DNA of 64,000 nucleotides, taken from NCBI GenBank assembly GCA_034096865.1, contig JAWQFJ010000606.1:1-64000 (forward strand), given 5' to 3'. This document shows positions 49,432 to 54,490 of this stretch, piece after piece; position 1 is the first letter of the stretch; the number at the start of each line of letters is the position of its first letter. Both the position numbers and the translations under genes were made by a program. This DNA comes from Theodoxus fluviatilis (taxonomy: Eukaryota > Mollusca > Gastropoda > Cycloneritida > Neritidae). The notes beneath the pieces are model-generated. The model was not told where the DNA came from and ran no database searches. It worked only from the letters and a program-made list of their open reading frames with translations.

Positions 49432-52230
49432 AGTTTTCCTTTCAGGAGATGAGAAATGTGCCTTTCAGATTGCAAAAAAGGCTTCAGCTTCAGCCCCCTG
49501 ACCCCCGCTATTCGGGAGGGAGGCGTACCCCCCTCCCGGACCCACCCCCCACATGTTACGGTTTTTAACTTTGGAAGGTTGGCAGCTATGGATGGTGGAG
49601 AGGGAGGGAGGGAGGGATGGTGAGAGGGAGGGAGGGATGGTGGAGAGGGAGGGAGGGATAGATGGTGGAGAGGGAGGGAGGGAGGGATGGTGGAGAGGGA
49701 GGGATGGATGGTGGAGAGAGAGGGAGGGATGGATGGTGGAGAGGGAGGGATGGTGGAGAGGGAGGGATGGATGGTGGAGAGGGAGGGAGGGAGGGATGGT
49801 GGAGAGGGAGGGAGGGAGGGATGGTGGAGAGGGAGGGAGGGATGGTGGAGAGGGAGGGATGGTGGAGAGGGAGGGAGGGATGGATGGTAGAGCGGGAGGG
49901 AGGGAGGGATGGTGGAGAGGGAGGGATGGTAGGGAGGGAGGGATGGATGGTGGAGAGGGCGGGAGGGAGGGAGGGATGGTGGAGAGGGAGGGATGGATGG
50001 ATGGTAGAGGGAGTGGTGGATAGGATGGAATGGAGGGATGGTAGAGCGGGAGGGAGGGAGGGATGGTGGAGAGGGAGGGATGGTGGAGAGGGAGGGAGGG
50101 ATAGATGGTGGAGAGGGAGGGAGGGAGGGATGGTAGAGAGGGAGGGATGGTAGAGAGGGAGGGATGGATGGTAGAGGGAGTGGTGGATAGGGTAGAATGG
50201 AGGGATGGTTGGGCAGTAGAGTGGTGGATAGGATGGAATGGAGGGATGGTTGGGCAGTAGAGTGGTGGATAGGATGGAATGGAGGGATGGTTGGGCAGTA
50301 GAGTGGTGGATAGGATGGAATGGAGGGATGGTTGGGCAGTAGAGTGGTGGATAGGATGGAATGGAGGGATGGTTGGGCAGTAGAGTGGTGGAGGGACTGA
50401 GCTGTGGAGACATTACTACAGAGAGAGAGGCAGTATGTAGCAGAGAGGGAGGTACAACTGTAGTGGCACTGGATTTATGTAGTGACTTATCGCCCAAATC
50501 AGGGTCTCAAATCACCTTGCTATAAAACGTATCTGCCGAATTCCTTAATAAAAAACCTTCTGAAAATCCATGTGCTCAGTGGGTATTCTGACTTGGTTAC
50601 AGGGGTAGTTGGGTTGGCATATTTGACAGCAAAGATGCTGTAAATAATGGATCTCTGGTACTCAAGTTTGAAACGAGGCATTTCTATTTTTGACTCACAT
50701 GCGAAGCAAAAGTGAGTCTATGTACTCACCCGTGTCGTCCGTCTGGGCGTCTATAAAAAACATTAAAGTTGGATTTTTCTCAGAGACTATTAAGTCTATC
50801 AACACCCAATTTGGCATGATGGTGTATGATGACAAGGTGTACAAAAACATACATAGTGACTTGACCTTGCTTCAAAAGGTCAAGGTCACAGGGGCCGTAA
50901 ATGTTATCTAAAAAAACAGCAATTTTTCACATTTTCCCAATTTTCTCTGAAGTTTTTGAGATTGGATACCTGACCTATATATGGTGTATAGGGCAAAGTA
51001 ATCCCTATCTTTTGATACCAGTTTGATTGGCCGTGCTTCAAGGTCAAGGTCACAGGAGCTCTTTAAAGTTGGATTGTATACATATTTTGAAGTGACCTTG
51101 ACCCTGAACTATGGAAGATAACTGTTTCAAACTTAACAATTATGTGGGGCACATGTTATACTTTCATCATGAGACACATTTGGTCACATATCATCAAGGT
51201 CAAGGTCACTTTGACCCTTATGAAATGTGACCAAAATGGGGTATGAACCACTAAAAGTGACCATATCTCATGGTAGAAAGTGCCAATAAGCACCATTGTG
51301 CTTCCTATGTCTTGAATTAACAGCTTGTGTTGCATGACCTTGGATGACCTTGACCTTGGGTCAAGGTCACATGTATTTTGGTAGGAAAAAAGTAAAGCAT
51401 TTCTTAGTGTATGATGTCATTGGTAGGTTTAGTTGTTTGACCTTGACCTTGAAGGTCACCTGAAGGTCAATGTCATGTAAAGGTCAAGGTCAAGCATGTG
51501 AGTTGTATGGGCTTTGCCCTTCTTGTTTCGTTCTTAAATTTAGGTGATCTAGATGTATTTCAATATGTTGTGTGAAGTTGTCATACCACAGGGAATGGCA
51601 AACTTTGTTTTTAATGCATATTTTAGAAACATAATTTCTTTTGTGAATTTAAAGTTACTGTGCACTCCAGGGCCATGAATCCATAACTCCTTGTGAAAAG
51701 CCCATCACAGTTTGATCAACAATAACATTGACAGTTTTGTTTCATGTGAAACTGAAAGGGCATGATTTCCCTATAAACCTAATGATCTTTCCATTTTGTT
51801 TGTGTCATGATGTCAAAAACTCTGAGAAAAATCATCTGGTCTGACATTACTAGAGTGATATGCAGTCTGCCAGCAATGCTTGAAGGGAGGTAACTGTGAT
51901 CCCCTTCCTCTGCAGGCGTGCCAGGAAGCCTTGAAGCAGCTCGCAGCGCTGGACAGCGACCTACTGTGGTACCTGGAGCTGGCGGCGGATGCCTCCCGAG
52001 GGGGGGAGTCGGGAGTCTTCCCTGGTCCCCCCTTCCATCAGCACTTCCTGTCCAAGTGCAGCTGTCCTCAGCACAGAGCCAGGAAGCCCAGTGCGCACGG
52101 TGGCGGAGGAGCTGGGACAGGGACGTCGAGTCAGATACTGATCCCTTGCGTGCCCAAGAGCGAGGGACAGAGGGACAAGCGTGTGGCAAGGAGGATGCAG
52201 CCCTGTGGTCAGAATTTTTTCCTTGCATAG
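13688..52230 (+). CDS. TTI1: TTI1, TELO2-interacting protein 1 (5' incomplete)
   Basis: Eighteen exons encode about 1,000 residues matching animal TTI1 from about human residue 220 to near the C-terminus. TTI1 is an alpha-solenoid scaffold of the TTT complex (TELO2-TTI1-TTI2), which acts with HSP90 and R2TP to stabilise PIKKs such as mTOR, ATM, ATR and DNA-PKcs. Landmarks are a HWKVRL-like [20 protein letters not shown], an ALYPVL-like VLYPVL, an acidic disordered segment in exon 13, and [11 protein letters not shown] near the end. All introns are GT-AG and phases agree at every junction. Exons: 13688-13800, 14515-14605, 15682-15898, 20298-20509, 22802-22933, 24041-24166, 28556-28678, 28990-29062, 30320-30578, 33575-33711, 34499-34664, 35206-35316, 35982-36536, 40480-40585, 41284-41366, 44987-45102, 48109-48184, 51916-52230. 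Odd points: missing N-terminal exons, a missing ~30-residue segment between the last two exons, and an unconserved C-terminus. Confidence 0.9.
13801..14165. repeat. (TG)n microsatellite starting at the exon a donor
   Basis: Imperfect TG/TGTA/CGTG repeats begin immediately after the 5' splice site and contain further GTAAGT-like strings (e.g. CTGTAAGTG near 13,825). HTHT/VCVC frames read through it are not genes. Confidence 0.9.
14515..14605 (+). CDS. TTI1: TTI1 exon b
   Basis: Acceptor CCTTTGCAG, donor GTGAGT. Encodes [17 protein letters not shown].., matching the TTI1 helix containing ADD/ADE. Ends in phase 1. Confidence 0.85.
15682..15898 (+). CDS. TTI1: TTI1 exon c
   Basis: Acceptor CTGCATTCCAG, donor GTGAGT. 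Contains [12 protein letters not shown] and [17 protein letters not shown], equivalent to the DWVKKT and HWKVRLELVEL region of human TTI1. Ends in phase 2. Confidence 0.9.
16000..16715 (+). mobile_element. Zinc-finger DNA element with nested second copy
   Basis: CAGACCTGCCTACTCTCCC at 16,000 is matched by the complement of GGGTAGGGAGGTCTG at the right end (16,715). CCTTTG flanks both sides (15,994-15,999 and 16,716-16,721). A second CAGACCTGCCTA..TTTAGGCCTGTTTCTTCC head at about 16,548 interrupts the coding frame, so a smaller relative seems inserted in the first. Poly-C (about 16,618) and poly-G (about 16,682) runs lie near the end. Confidence 0.7.
16316..16555 (+). pseudogene. Truncated zinc-finger protein of the element
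   Basis: Begins at ATG 16,316 with an acidic/basic N-terminus and reaches a C-x2-C finger ([19 protein letters not shown]) before being cut by the second element copy. The CxxC..ISHG signature resembles the finger in the 48,741-49,590 element and is seen in hAT-related proteins. No transposase domain remains. Confidence 0.55.
16765..20035. repeat. 24-bp minisatellite, ~136 units
   Basis: Unit GGTGACCTGCTGAGATAGGA + GGAA, with A/G variation in GATAG/GGTAG. Truncated units reading GACCTGGAAGGTGACC recur near 17,330, 18,252, 18,840, 19,475 and 20,015 together with GTGAGCTGCTG variants, showing block (higher-order) duplication. One single-base deletion near 19,170 shifts the long minus-strand Ser/Pro frame. 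Lies in the intron between TTI1 exons c and d. Confidence 0.95.
20298..20509 (+). CDS. TTI1: TTI1 exon d
   Basis: Acceptor CTCTTGCCAG, donor GTATGT. Encodes [30 protein letters not shown], a HEAT-type helix pair. The last bases, GCATTCTCTG, recur in the downstream array. Confidence 0.9.
20500..21735. repeat. 36-bp array derived from exon d donor
   Basis: The first, divergent units (20,500-20,690) and then about 29 regular 36-bp units repeat GCATTCT plus GTATGTGTCTGTATGAG. Each regular unit has a GTATGT donor-like string and a TTCTGTTTTCTAG acceptor-like string, separated by TCT. The repeat includes the last exon bases, so it arose by duplication across the exon-intron boundary. Confidence 0.9.
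21913..22000. repeat. (ATTC)n microsatellite
   Basis: CATTCATTCATTC repeats with CACTCATT variants, directly after a TTCTGCAGG. Confidence 0.9.
22802..22933 (+). CDS. TTI1: TTI1 exon e
   Basis: Acceptor CTGTTTTTAG, donor GTGAGT. Encodes [20 protein letters not shown].., matching the LGPKINFVLNS..HLQRL region of human TTI1. Phase 2 in, phase 1 out. Confidence 0.9.
22934..24040. other. TTI1 intron, little structure
   Basis: No exon or clear transposon ends. A CCTTGGGCAAGGTGCTTTATC string near 23,115 resembles a conserved part of invertebrate SINE-like repeats; support is weak. Confidence 0.4.
24041..24166 (+). CDS. TTI1: TTI1 exon f
   Basis: Acceptor CCTTCCGCAG, donor GTGAGC. Encodes ..[16 protein letters not shown].. 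and ends LLGFYG, equivalent to FRFFTDERI and LLGYYG in human TTI1. Confidence 0.92.
24195..26010. repeat. 24-bp minisatellite, ~75 units
   Basis: Unit GATGCTCTACAGTAGTGTAG + CGGA, starting about 30 bp after the exon f donor. Early units read GAGGTGATC, later ones GAGATGCTC. Units contain TCTCTACAG acceptor-like strings. Open in frames on both strands because the period is a multiple of three; the long LYSSVAEM and RYTTVEHL frames are not genes. Confidence 0.95.
26219..28041 (+). mobile_element. Mutator-like element with CAGGGATGAAAA ends
   Basis: CAGGGATGAAAA begins at 26,219 and its complement ends at 28,041. ATTGT flanks both ends (26,214-26,218 and 28,042-28,046), shorter than usual for Mutator elements. 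It carries a decayed transposase at 26,620-27,608. Two CCAAT/ATTGG motifs (about 26,442 and 26,488) precede the ATG and may be promoter parts. A G/C-rich tract lies at 27,915-28,005. Confidence 0.75.
26620..27608 (+). pseudogene. Mutator-like transposase, N-terminal part, frameshifted
   Basis: The first frame (ATG 26,620 to 27,426) has a basic start, a Ser/Ala/Thr-rich linker, a C-x2-C...C-x2-C zinc ribbon ([16 protein letters not shown]) and [19 protein letters not shown], the hallmark of animal Mutator-like transposase domains. A one-base shift around 27,395-27,405 moves the match to the next frame (to 27,608), which has [20 protein letters not shown], where the first catalytic Asp lies. 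The rest of the catalytic domain is missing, so it is inactive. Confidence 0.8.
28222..28555. repeat. 84-bp x4 array ending at TTI1 exon g acceptor
   Basis: Four copies of an 84-bp unit with CTGCCATCTTGCAGGAGATC; the last copy is the real acceptor (CCATCTTGCAG at 28,545-28,555) followed by exon g. The copied part runs past the splice site into exon bases (GAGATCTTGTA against GTGACCTTGAG). The array is open in the exon g reading frame. Confidence 0.92.
28556..28678 (+). CDS. TTI1: TTI1 exon g
   Basis: Acceptor ATCTTGCAG, donor GTGAGT. Encodes [20 protein letters not shown].., matching LYLLVDHFMELYHQS in human TTI1, and NHLVQGA. Confidence 0.92.
28990..29062 (+). CDS. TTI1: TTI1 exon h (small)
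   Basis: Acceptor GTTTTTAG, donor GTAAAG. 23 codons plus partial codons at both ends ([18 protein letters not shown]..). It is required because exons g and i are in incompatible phase; this exon repairs the phase exactly. The sequence is poorly conserved. Confidence 0.75.
29466..29535 (-). mobile_element. tRNA-derived SINE head
   Basis: The reverse complement reads ..GTCAGAGCATTGGAATGTG..GGGCACAGGTTCAGTTCCC, with an A-box-like and a B-box-like (GGTTCAGTTCC) segment. Part of it recurs at about 30,201-30,240 as a product of local duplication. Confidence 0.5.
29525..30133. repeat. 29-bp minisatellite with 58-bp dimer order
   Basis: Unit GCTGGAGTTGTAAGTGTCTA + TAGCTGTTT, about 21 copies. From about 29,690 on the units strictly alternate TTTGCTGG and TGTGCTGG, giving a 58-bp higher-order unit. 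Each unit carries a GTAAGTG donor-like string. Confidence 0.93.
30134..30319. repeat. Duplicated acceptor region of exon i
   Basis: GAAATGAAGTGGCCTTGACC followed by a ..GCAG acceptor occurs twice: once ending CACGCAG at about 30,201, and once ending at the true acceptor GCCGTGCAG (30,319). Confidence 0.85.
30320..30578 (+). CDS. TTI1: TTI1 exon i
   Basis: Acceptor GCCGTGCAG, donor GTAAGT. Encodes [14 protein letters not shown].. and ends [11 protein letters not shown], equivalent to the LEGIGQFA motif of human TTI1. The middle is a Ser-rich low-complexity linker. Confidence 0.9.
30727..31560 (+). mobile_element. TGACTCACATGC element, full copy 1
   Basis: Starts TGACTCACATGCAAAGCAAA and ends CATGTGAGTTGTATGGGCTT followed by TGCCCTTCTT; ACTCACATGC and GCATGTGAGT form short inverted ends. 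About 834 bp, non-coding, AT-rich, with many TCAAGGTCA / TGACCTTGA repeats. Near-identical in layout to the copy at 50,691. Confidence 0.85.
31561..32281. other. TTI1 intron, nothing recognised
   Basis: No exon or repeat boundary seen; the single ~100-residue open frame here has no recognisable motif. Confidence 0.45.
32286..33391. mobile_element. TTAA-flanked piggyBac-like element 1
   Basis: TTAA at 32,282-32,285 and 33,392-33,395; inverted ends CCTTTAGAGCGCC (13 bp). 1,106 bp with no transposase. The interior holds two diverged copies of a segment with ACACTGTGTTTTCCTACACT / CACTGTTTTCCTACACTGC and GAAGTCA.CCGAGTCATTTT. Confidence 0.85.
33575..33711 (+). CDS. TTI1: TTI1 exon j
   Basis: Acceptor TTTCCCCCAG, donor [26 protein letters not shown].. 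matches the LLMSALYPVLEKAG block of human TTI1. Confidence 0.93.
33712..34498. other. TTI1 intron with long pyrimidine tract
   Basis: CTTT/CCTT-rich tract at about 34,215-34,465 precedes the exon k acceptor. No other feature seen. Confidence 0.7.
34499..34664 (+). CDS. TTI1: TTI1 exon k
   Basis: The acceptor chosen is GTGTGCAG at 34,498, because it alone restores phase and aligns without gaps to the human ACGYDSLQHLI..DYLVN block (here [17 protein letters not shown]). AG sites at 34,466, 34,473, 34,479 and 34,487 give the wrong phase. Donor GTGGGT. Confidence 0.88.
35206..35316 (+). CDS. TTI1: TTI1 exon l
   Basis: Acceptor GTTTCAG, donor [26 protein letters not shown].. matches [23 protein letters not shown] in human TTI1. 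Confidence 0.92.
35376..35760. repeat. (TG)n / TGTGTTTG microsatellite
   Basis: Begins about 60 bp after the exon l donor. The long HTHT and CVCV frames on both strands are artefacts of the repeat. Confidence 0.92.
35982..36536 (+). CDS. TTI1: TTI1 exon m, acidic disordered segment
   Basis: 185 codons, phase 0 both sides; acceptor GGTTTCACAG, donor GTGAGT. About 75 residues are DAK(M/T) tandem repeats. Then [12 protein letters not shown], an Asp/Glu/Ser-rich stretch (a candidate casein kinase 2 target region, by composition only) and [12 protein letters not shown] leading to the next helix. It corresponds to the IEQFLLNYLKEK plus acidic loop in human TTI1. Confidence 0.9.
36012..36246 (+). 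repeat. 12-bp coding repeat (Asp-Ala-Lys-Met/Thr)
   Basis: GATGCCAAGATG / GATGCCAAGACT tandem units inside TTI1 exon m; the flanking TDNVV block is itself duplicated, marking the ends of the expansion. Confidence 0.92.
36808..36852. repeat. (CCAG)n microsatellite
   Basis: Ten or so AGCC units in the intron, 40 bp before the 69-bp array. Confidence 0.95.
36892..40479. repeat. 69-bp x52 array of 3' splice sites
   Basis: Exactly 52 units of 69 bp run from 36,892 to 40,479, and the last base is the G of the real exon n acceptor. Each unit has a pyrimidine-rich GTTGCCTTCACAG plus a second GTCATGCAG. Variation is almost limited to two sites (CACAGAC/CACAAAC and GCAGTC/GCAATC). All three forward frames are open, including the TTI1 frame continuing into exon n. 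It reads as intron; no evidence for a 1,200-residue protein. Confidence 0.97.
40480..40585 (+). CDS. TTI1: TTI1 exon n
   Basis: Acceptor GCTTTGCCTTCACAG, donor [26 protein letters not shown].. matches [24 protein letters not shown] in human TTI1. Confidence 0.93.
40690..41101 (+). mobile_element. LINE reverse transcriptase fragment
   Basis: Encodes [21 protein letters not shown], then [19 protein letters not shown] and [23 protein letters not shown] is the RT active-site box. Truncated on both sides; its 3' edge abuts the 70-bp array. Same family as 53,610-54,490. Confidence 0.85.
41102..41283. repeat. 70-bp x3 array ending at exon o acceptor
   Basis: Three copies of a 70-bp unit with TTGTTTCTCAATACAGG; the last is the true acceptor at 41,283. 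Copies include about 20 bp homologous to the exon o start (GGATGATGTAGCAAAA against GGACAGTGTGGCAGAC). The period is not a multiple of three, so use of an upstream copy would shift the frame. Confidence 0.9.
41284..41366 (+). CDS. TTI1: TTI1 exon o
   Basis: Acceptor CTCAATACAG, donor [27 protein letters not shown].. matches LAHQAWPSFVHRL in human TTI1. Confidence 0.9.
41448..42924 (+). mobile_element. TTAA-flanked piggyBac-like element 2
   Basis: TTAA at 41,444-41,447 and 42,925-42,928; ends start CCCTTA and are imperfect inverted copies. Just inside the left end are palindromes GGCGGGAATTCCCGCC and GGCGGGAGATCCCGCC. A coding remnant at about 41,720-41,870 has the acidic [24 protein letters not shown] N-terminus of piggyBac transposases; the rest is lost. 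(TG)n at 42,262-42,303. Confidence 0.8.
43108..44644. mobile_element. TTAA-flanked element 3 with GGGGGGACACGGC ends
   Basis: TTAA at 43,104-43,107 and 44,645-44,648; perfect 13-bp inverted ends. 1,537 bp, AT-rich left half, GC-rich right part (43,900-44,250) with repeated GCCGAAGTACGGTTCGGCC palindromic units and CCAAT/ATTGG motifs. No transposase seen; a piggyBac-type MITE by its termini. Confidence 0.85.
44987..45102 (+). CDS. TTI1: TTI1 exon p
   Basis: Acceptor CTGTCTTTCAG, donor [25 protein letters not shown].. is the best conserved block, matching [14 protein letters not shown] in human TTI1. Confidence 0.95.
45103..45795. repeat. 45-bp array of 5' splice sites
   Basis: Begins at the exon p donor itself. 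Each 45-bp unit (about 15) has three U1-type donor strings: GTAAGTAC, GTAAGTAT or GTAAGTACG, and GTGAGTGG. Open frames on both strands ([19 protein letters not shown] types) are repeat artefacts. Confidence 0.93.
46080..46142 (-). mobile_element. tRNA-derived SINE head
   Basis: The reverse complement reads AGTAGCTCAGTCAGTGGTTAG ..GATCGTGAGTTCAATC: a canonical A box (TAGCTCAGTNNGTGG) and B box (GTTCAATC). Too diverged in the anticodon arm for a real tRNA; followed on the minus strand by unrelated AT-rich body. Confidence 0.65.
46720..47228. repeat. 48-bp minisatellite, ~11 units
   Basis: Unit TGCACTCTAGGGACTGTCTC + ACTGCAAGAGGGATGTTCCA + TCTGTGTC. Lies in the intron before exon q; its TCTGTGTC end leads into the next array. 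Confidence 0.93.
47236..48108. repeat. 39-bp array of 3' splice sites before exon q
   Basis: About 22 units of GTGTCACACTCTATGGAGCA + TGCTGCCCATTGCAGCATG; the last, CTGTCCTTTGCAG, is the real acceptor at 48,108. Some units are 40-42 bp. A block at 47,331 is duplicated at 47,768 (437-bp offset). The array is open in the TTI1 frame directly into exon q. Confidence 0.93.
48109..48184 (+). CDS. TTI1: TTI1 exon q
   Basis: Acceptor TCCTTTGCAG, donor [26 protein letters not shown].. matches SHTLAFKLQLAVLQGLG in human TTI1. Phase 2 in, phase 0 out. Confidence 0.88.
48741..49590 (+). mobile_element. Zinc-finger element with CATAGCTGCCAAC ends
   Basis: CATAGCTGCCAAC at 48,741 and its complement ending at 49,590; GATGGTG follows both sides (48,734-48,740 and 49,591-49,597), although the repetitive target makes the duplication ambiguous. 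Both ends also contain GTTACGG..TTTTT. About 850 bp with one zinc-finger frame and an (ATT)n tract (about 49,378-49,431). Lacks a transposase. Confidence 0.8.
49040..49291 (+). CDS. BED-like zinc-finger protein of the element
   Basis: ATG at 49,040. About 83 residues: a Ser/Lys-rich start, [15 protein letters not shown], then [31 protein letters not shown], a C-x2-C-x(n)-H-x5-H finger of the BED/hAT type. It ends by stop after EQSKAI, without a transposase domain, so it is either the N-terminal relic of a hAT-like protein or a stand-alone DNA-binding product. Confidence 0.55.
   Translation: MASSSTSAEKNNAKPKRLQRYIAAYKEKFPWAAPCPSRGEKFAFCTACRCAVNISHGGRNDLADHEKTTKHKKNCEAEQSKAI
50691..51524 (+). 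mobile_element. TGACTCACATGC element, full copy 2
   Basis: Same start, end and internal order as 30,727-31,560, same orientation, with scattered substitutions and small indels. Many TCAAGGTCA / TGACCTTGA strings. Non-coding. Confidence 0.85.
51916..52230 (+). CDS. TTI1: TTI1 terminal exon r
   Basis: Acceptor CCTCTGCAG, phase 0; [22 protein letters not shown] matches [25 protein letters not shown] in human TTI1. After this the frame to the TAG at 52,228 is not like TTI1. A G7 run near 52,001-52,007 precedes the divergence, and the +2 frame there reads [12 protein letters not shown], which resembles HPSLHPVQL of TTI1, so a one-base error or frameshift is possible. In that frame the stop would be at about 52,313. 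Confidence 0.75.
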   Translation, partial: ACQEALKQLAALDSDLLWYLELAADASRGGESGVFPGPPFHQHFLSKCSCPQHRARKPSAHGGGGAGTGTSSQILIPCVPKSEGQRDKRVARRMQPCGQNFFLA

Positions 52231-53609
52231 TTTCATGGGTAAAAGGAGAACACAGCGTTTATGAAATAAATCCTATACTGGTCTATGGATCCTATTCAAA
52301 CGGTAATGACTGAAATGTTGGAGTTGTCTTCTCCTAAGGAACGTCCACATAATCAGTCCAGGTTTTTTACTTCCAAATCCTTTTGCTCTCCTCCGATTGA
52401 TTCCACATTGCCAAGGTCACTGGATCCACTGCCCGCCATCCTGTAGGTGGCTGTCTCATGACATGCTGTCCGTCACTCTGATTCCATGTCCCAGTTCAAA
52501 ACCTCCCTCAAGACACACCTGTTCTGGTCAGTCTTTCCTGACGAGCAGTGAAGTGCTTCACAAGGCGCCTCTTTTATGTTTCGTGTTTTGTTTATTGCCT
52601 GCTATTTAATTAATTGTATTGTATTTAATTTTTCTTTTATTTCAACTGTACAGTGTGCGAGTGTTGGAATGCTTTGTATGAGTGTGGACTTTTTCATTGC
52701 CTATTAGGAAAGGTATGTGTGTACAAATAGTCTGTATTATTATTATTATTATTACGTGCTCACCGAAGACTGCGGTAGCAGCTCCTTGCATTTTCCACCT
52801 GGAGTGGTGTTGTTTACTCCCCAGTAGGGCTTTAGCTCCACTGTGGGAGCCATCACCACTGTAGTCAAGTCAGGTCTTGGAGACAAGCCGCTGCCATTAC
52901 CTGCATGATGCCAGGACAACTGGCAGCAGCATCGTCAACAGCAACTCCTGCAGTGGACTTGACTTGCCTGACTTGCAAGGGAAGATTGACATGGTAGGTT
53001 TGCATGGCCACATTGGAACCCTCACTATGAAATCAGGCATAGTAGCAGTAGTAGTAGTAGTGAAAGTAGTGGTAGTATGAGTAGTAGTAGCAGTAGTTTT
53101 GTTAGTTGTAGTGAGTCCCATTAACCCACATCGCTATGTGACCAACTGCTCCAACTATTGTGATCTGACATCCAGTTGTGACAGTACAGACTGGACATAT
53201 GTTGCTTGCCTTATGTATGGCTCTGTACTGCAAAATCAGTTGTTGTATTATCCTTCTGTGATTTGGAGTTATGCATGATATATTAAAACTGATTGAATTA
53301 GCGTACCGGTGATGCAAAAGTTTTGAACCTGATAGCCAACAGAAAGAAAACCAACGAAACTCATGCGAGGCTATTTGCCACAGTAATGCATATATAAAAT
53401 GGCTTTTTTAAATATAACATTTCAGTTTGTGTGCTCGTGGATACCAGCCAGTCAATGACATTCTCTGGTTTTGGAAGCAAGGAGGATCTCATTTTCCTTC
53501 CGTGAATACACCAGACCAGACTTATTATTTTGAGGATATTAGATGTATTAATGTTATCTTCTCTGGCTTTTTTTCCCCAATTAGTCACCCATCATATATT
53601 TAAGTTGGT
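52231..53609. other. Region 3' of TTI1, mainly non-coding
   Basis: Contains a LINE tail (52,486-52,550), (ATT)n at about 52,736-52,754 and a GTAGTAGTA-type tract at about 53,038-53,100. AATAAA-like strings are present, but no polyadenylation site can be fixed. Confidence 0.5.
52486..52550 (+). mobile_element. LINE ORF2 C-terminal scrap
   Basis: One frame reads SQFKTSLKTHLFWSVFPDEQ and stop. The FK..LKTHLF ending is typical of the C-terminus of many LINE reverse transcriptase proteins. Confidence 0.5.
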
Positions 53610-54490
53610 TCACTTCACTTGTCCTGTAGTCTGGATGACCGTTGGGGCAACACAGATGATCTGGCAACCAGCTCTCTCCATTCCTCTCGCCTCTTGGACT
53701 GTCTCAAGGCTTCGCTGAGCCTCATCCCTGTCCACTCTGAGACGTTGTCCTCCCATCTTTTCCTTTGTCTGACTCTCCTCCTCCCTCCTTTTACTGTGCC
53801 TTGTAGCACAGTCTTGGCAAGCCCTGACGATCGTGAGACGTGCCCATACCACTTTAGTTTGCGTCTTTTCACAGTGGTCAGTAGTTCTTCATGGGGCCCG
53901 ATGGCTTGCCTGATTCTGTTTCGGACTTCCTCGTTTATGATGCGGTCTTTGTAGGAGATGCTGTGGAGTCGTCGAAAGCATCTCATTTCCATGGCCTGCA
54001 TCCTTCTCTCCAAGTCAGCTGTTAGTGTCCATGACTCACAGGCATACAAAAATATGGACATGACCAGGGCGCACATCAGTCTGATCTTTGAGCTGAGGAC
54101 TATGTTCCTGTCCTTCCAAATGGTCTTGAGTTTTGTGAGTGCCGCTGTGGTCTGAGCAATTCTGGCAAGTATTTCAGGTTTGAATCCTGCATCTGTGACA
54201 ATTGCTCCCAGGTATTTGAATGTTGATGATTTCCAGTTTCTCGCCACATACCTTGATGTCAGTGCTGATGCCGTTGGTGTTGTTGGTCATCAGTTTGGTC
54301 CTCTTTGCACTGAGCTGCATGCCAAAATTTGTGGAGGTTGTGTCTAAGCGCTCCACTAAGTTCTCCAGCTCCTTTTCACTTCCGGCCAGACCATCTATGT
54401 CGTCAGCAAAACGAAAGTTTGTGATTGTTCTGCCGCCAATGCTGACTGTCCCCTTGTGGTCTCTTAGGGCGTCATTCTTTATTCTTGATC
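53610..54490 (-). mobile_element. LINE fragment, RT 3' half and C-terminal region
   Basis: Minus strand: DALRDHKGT, FADDIDGLAGSEKEL, LSAKRTKLMTNN, then (after a frame change near 54,200) STFKYLGAIVTDAG, FLYACESWTLTADLERR, RKLKWYGHVSRSSGLAKTVL and RKRWEDNVSEWTG, stop at 53,615. Matches the 40,690-41,101 copy and extends further 3'. 5'-truncated at nearly the same codon as that copy; at least one frameshift. Confidence 0.88.

Larger units (their letters stand above)
48225..50385. repeat. GGAT/GGAGGGA purine-rich array, interrupted
   Basis: TGGATGGTGGAGAGGGAGGG-type units run from 48,225 to 48,740 and resume at 49,591, split by the element at 48,741-49,590. The end (50,200-50,385) changes to a ~43-bp unit with TTGGGCAGTAGAGTGGTGG. 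Confidence 0.93.

Noticed and set aside
47617..50497. Gly/Arg/Trp and Pro/Ser-rich frames
   Set aside because: GGAT/GGAGGGA purine array read on both strands.
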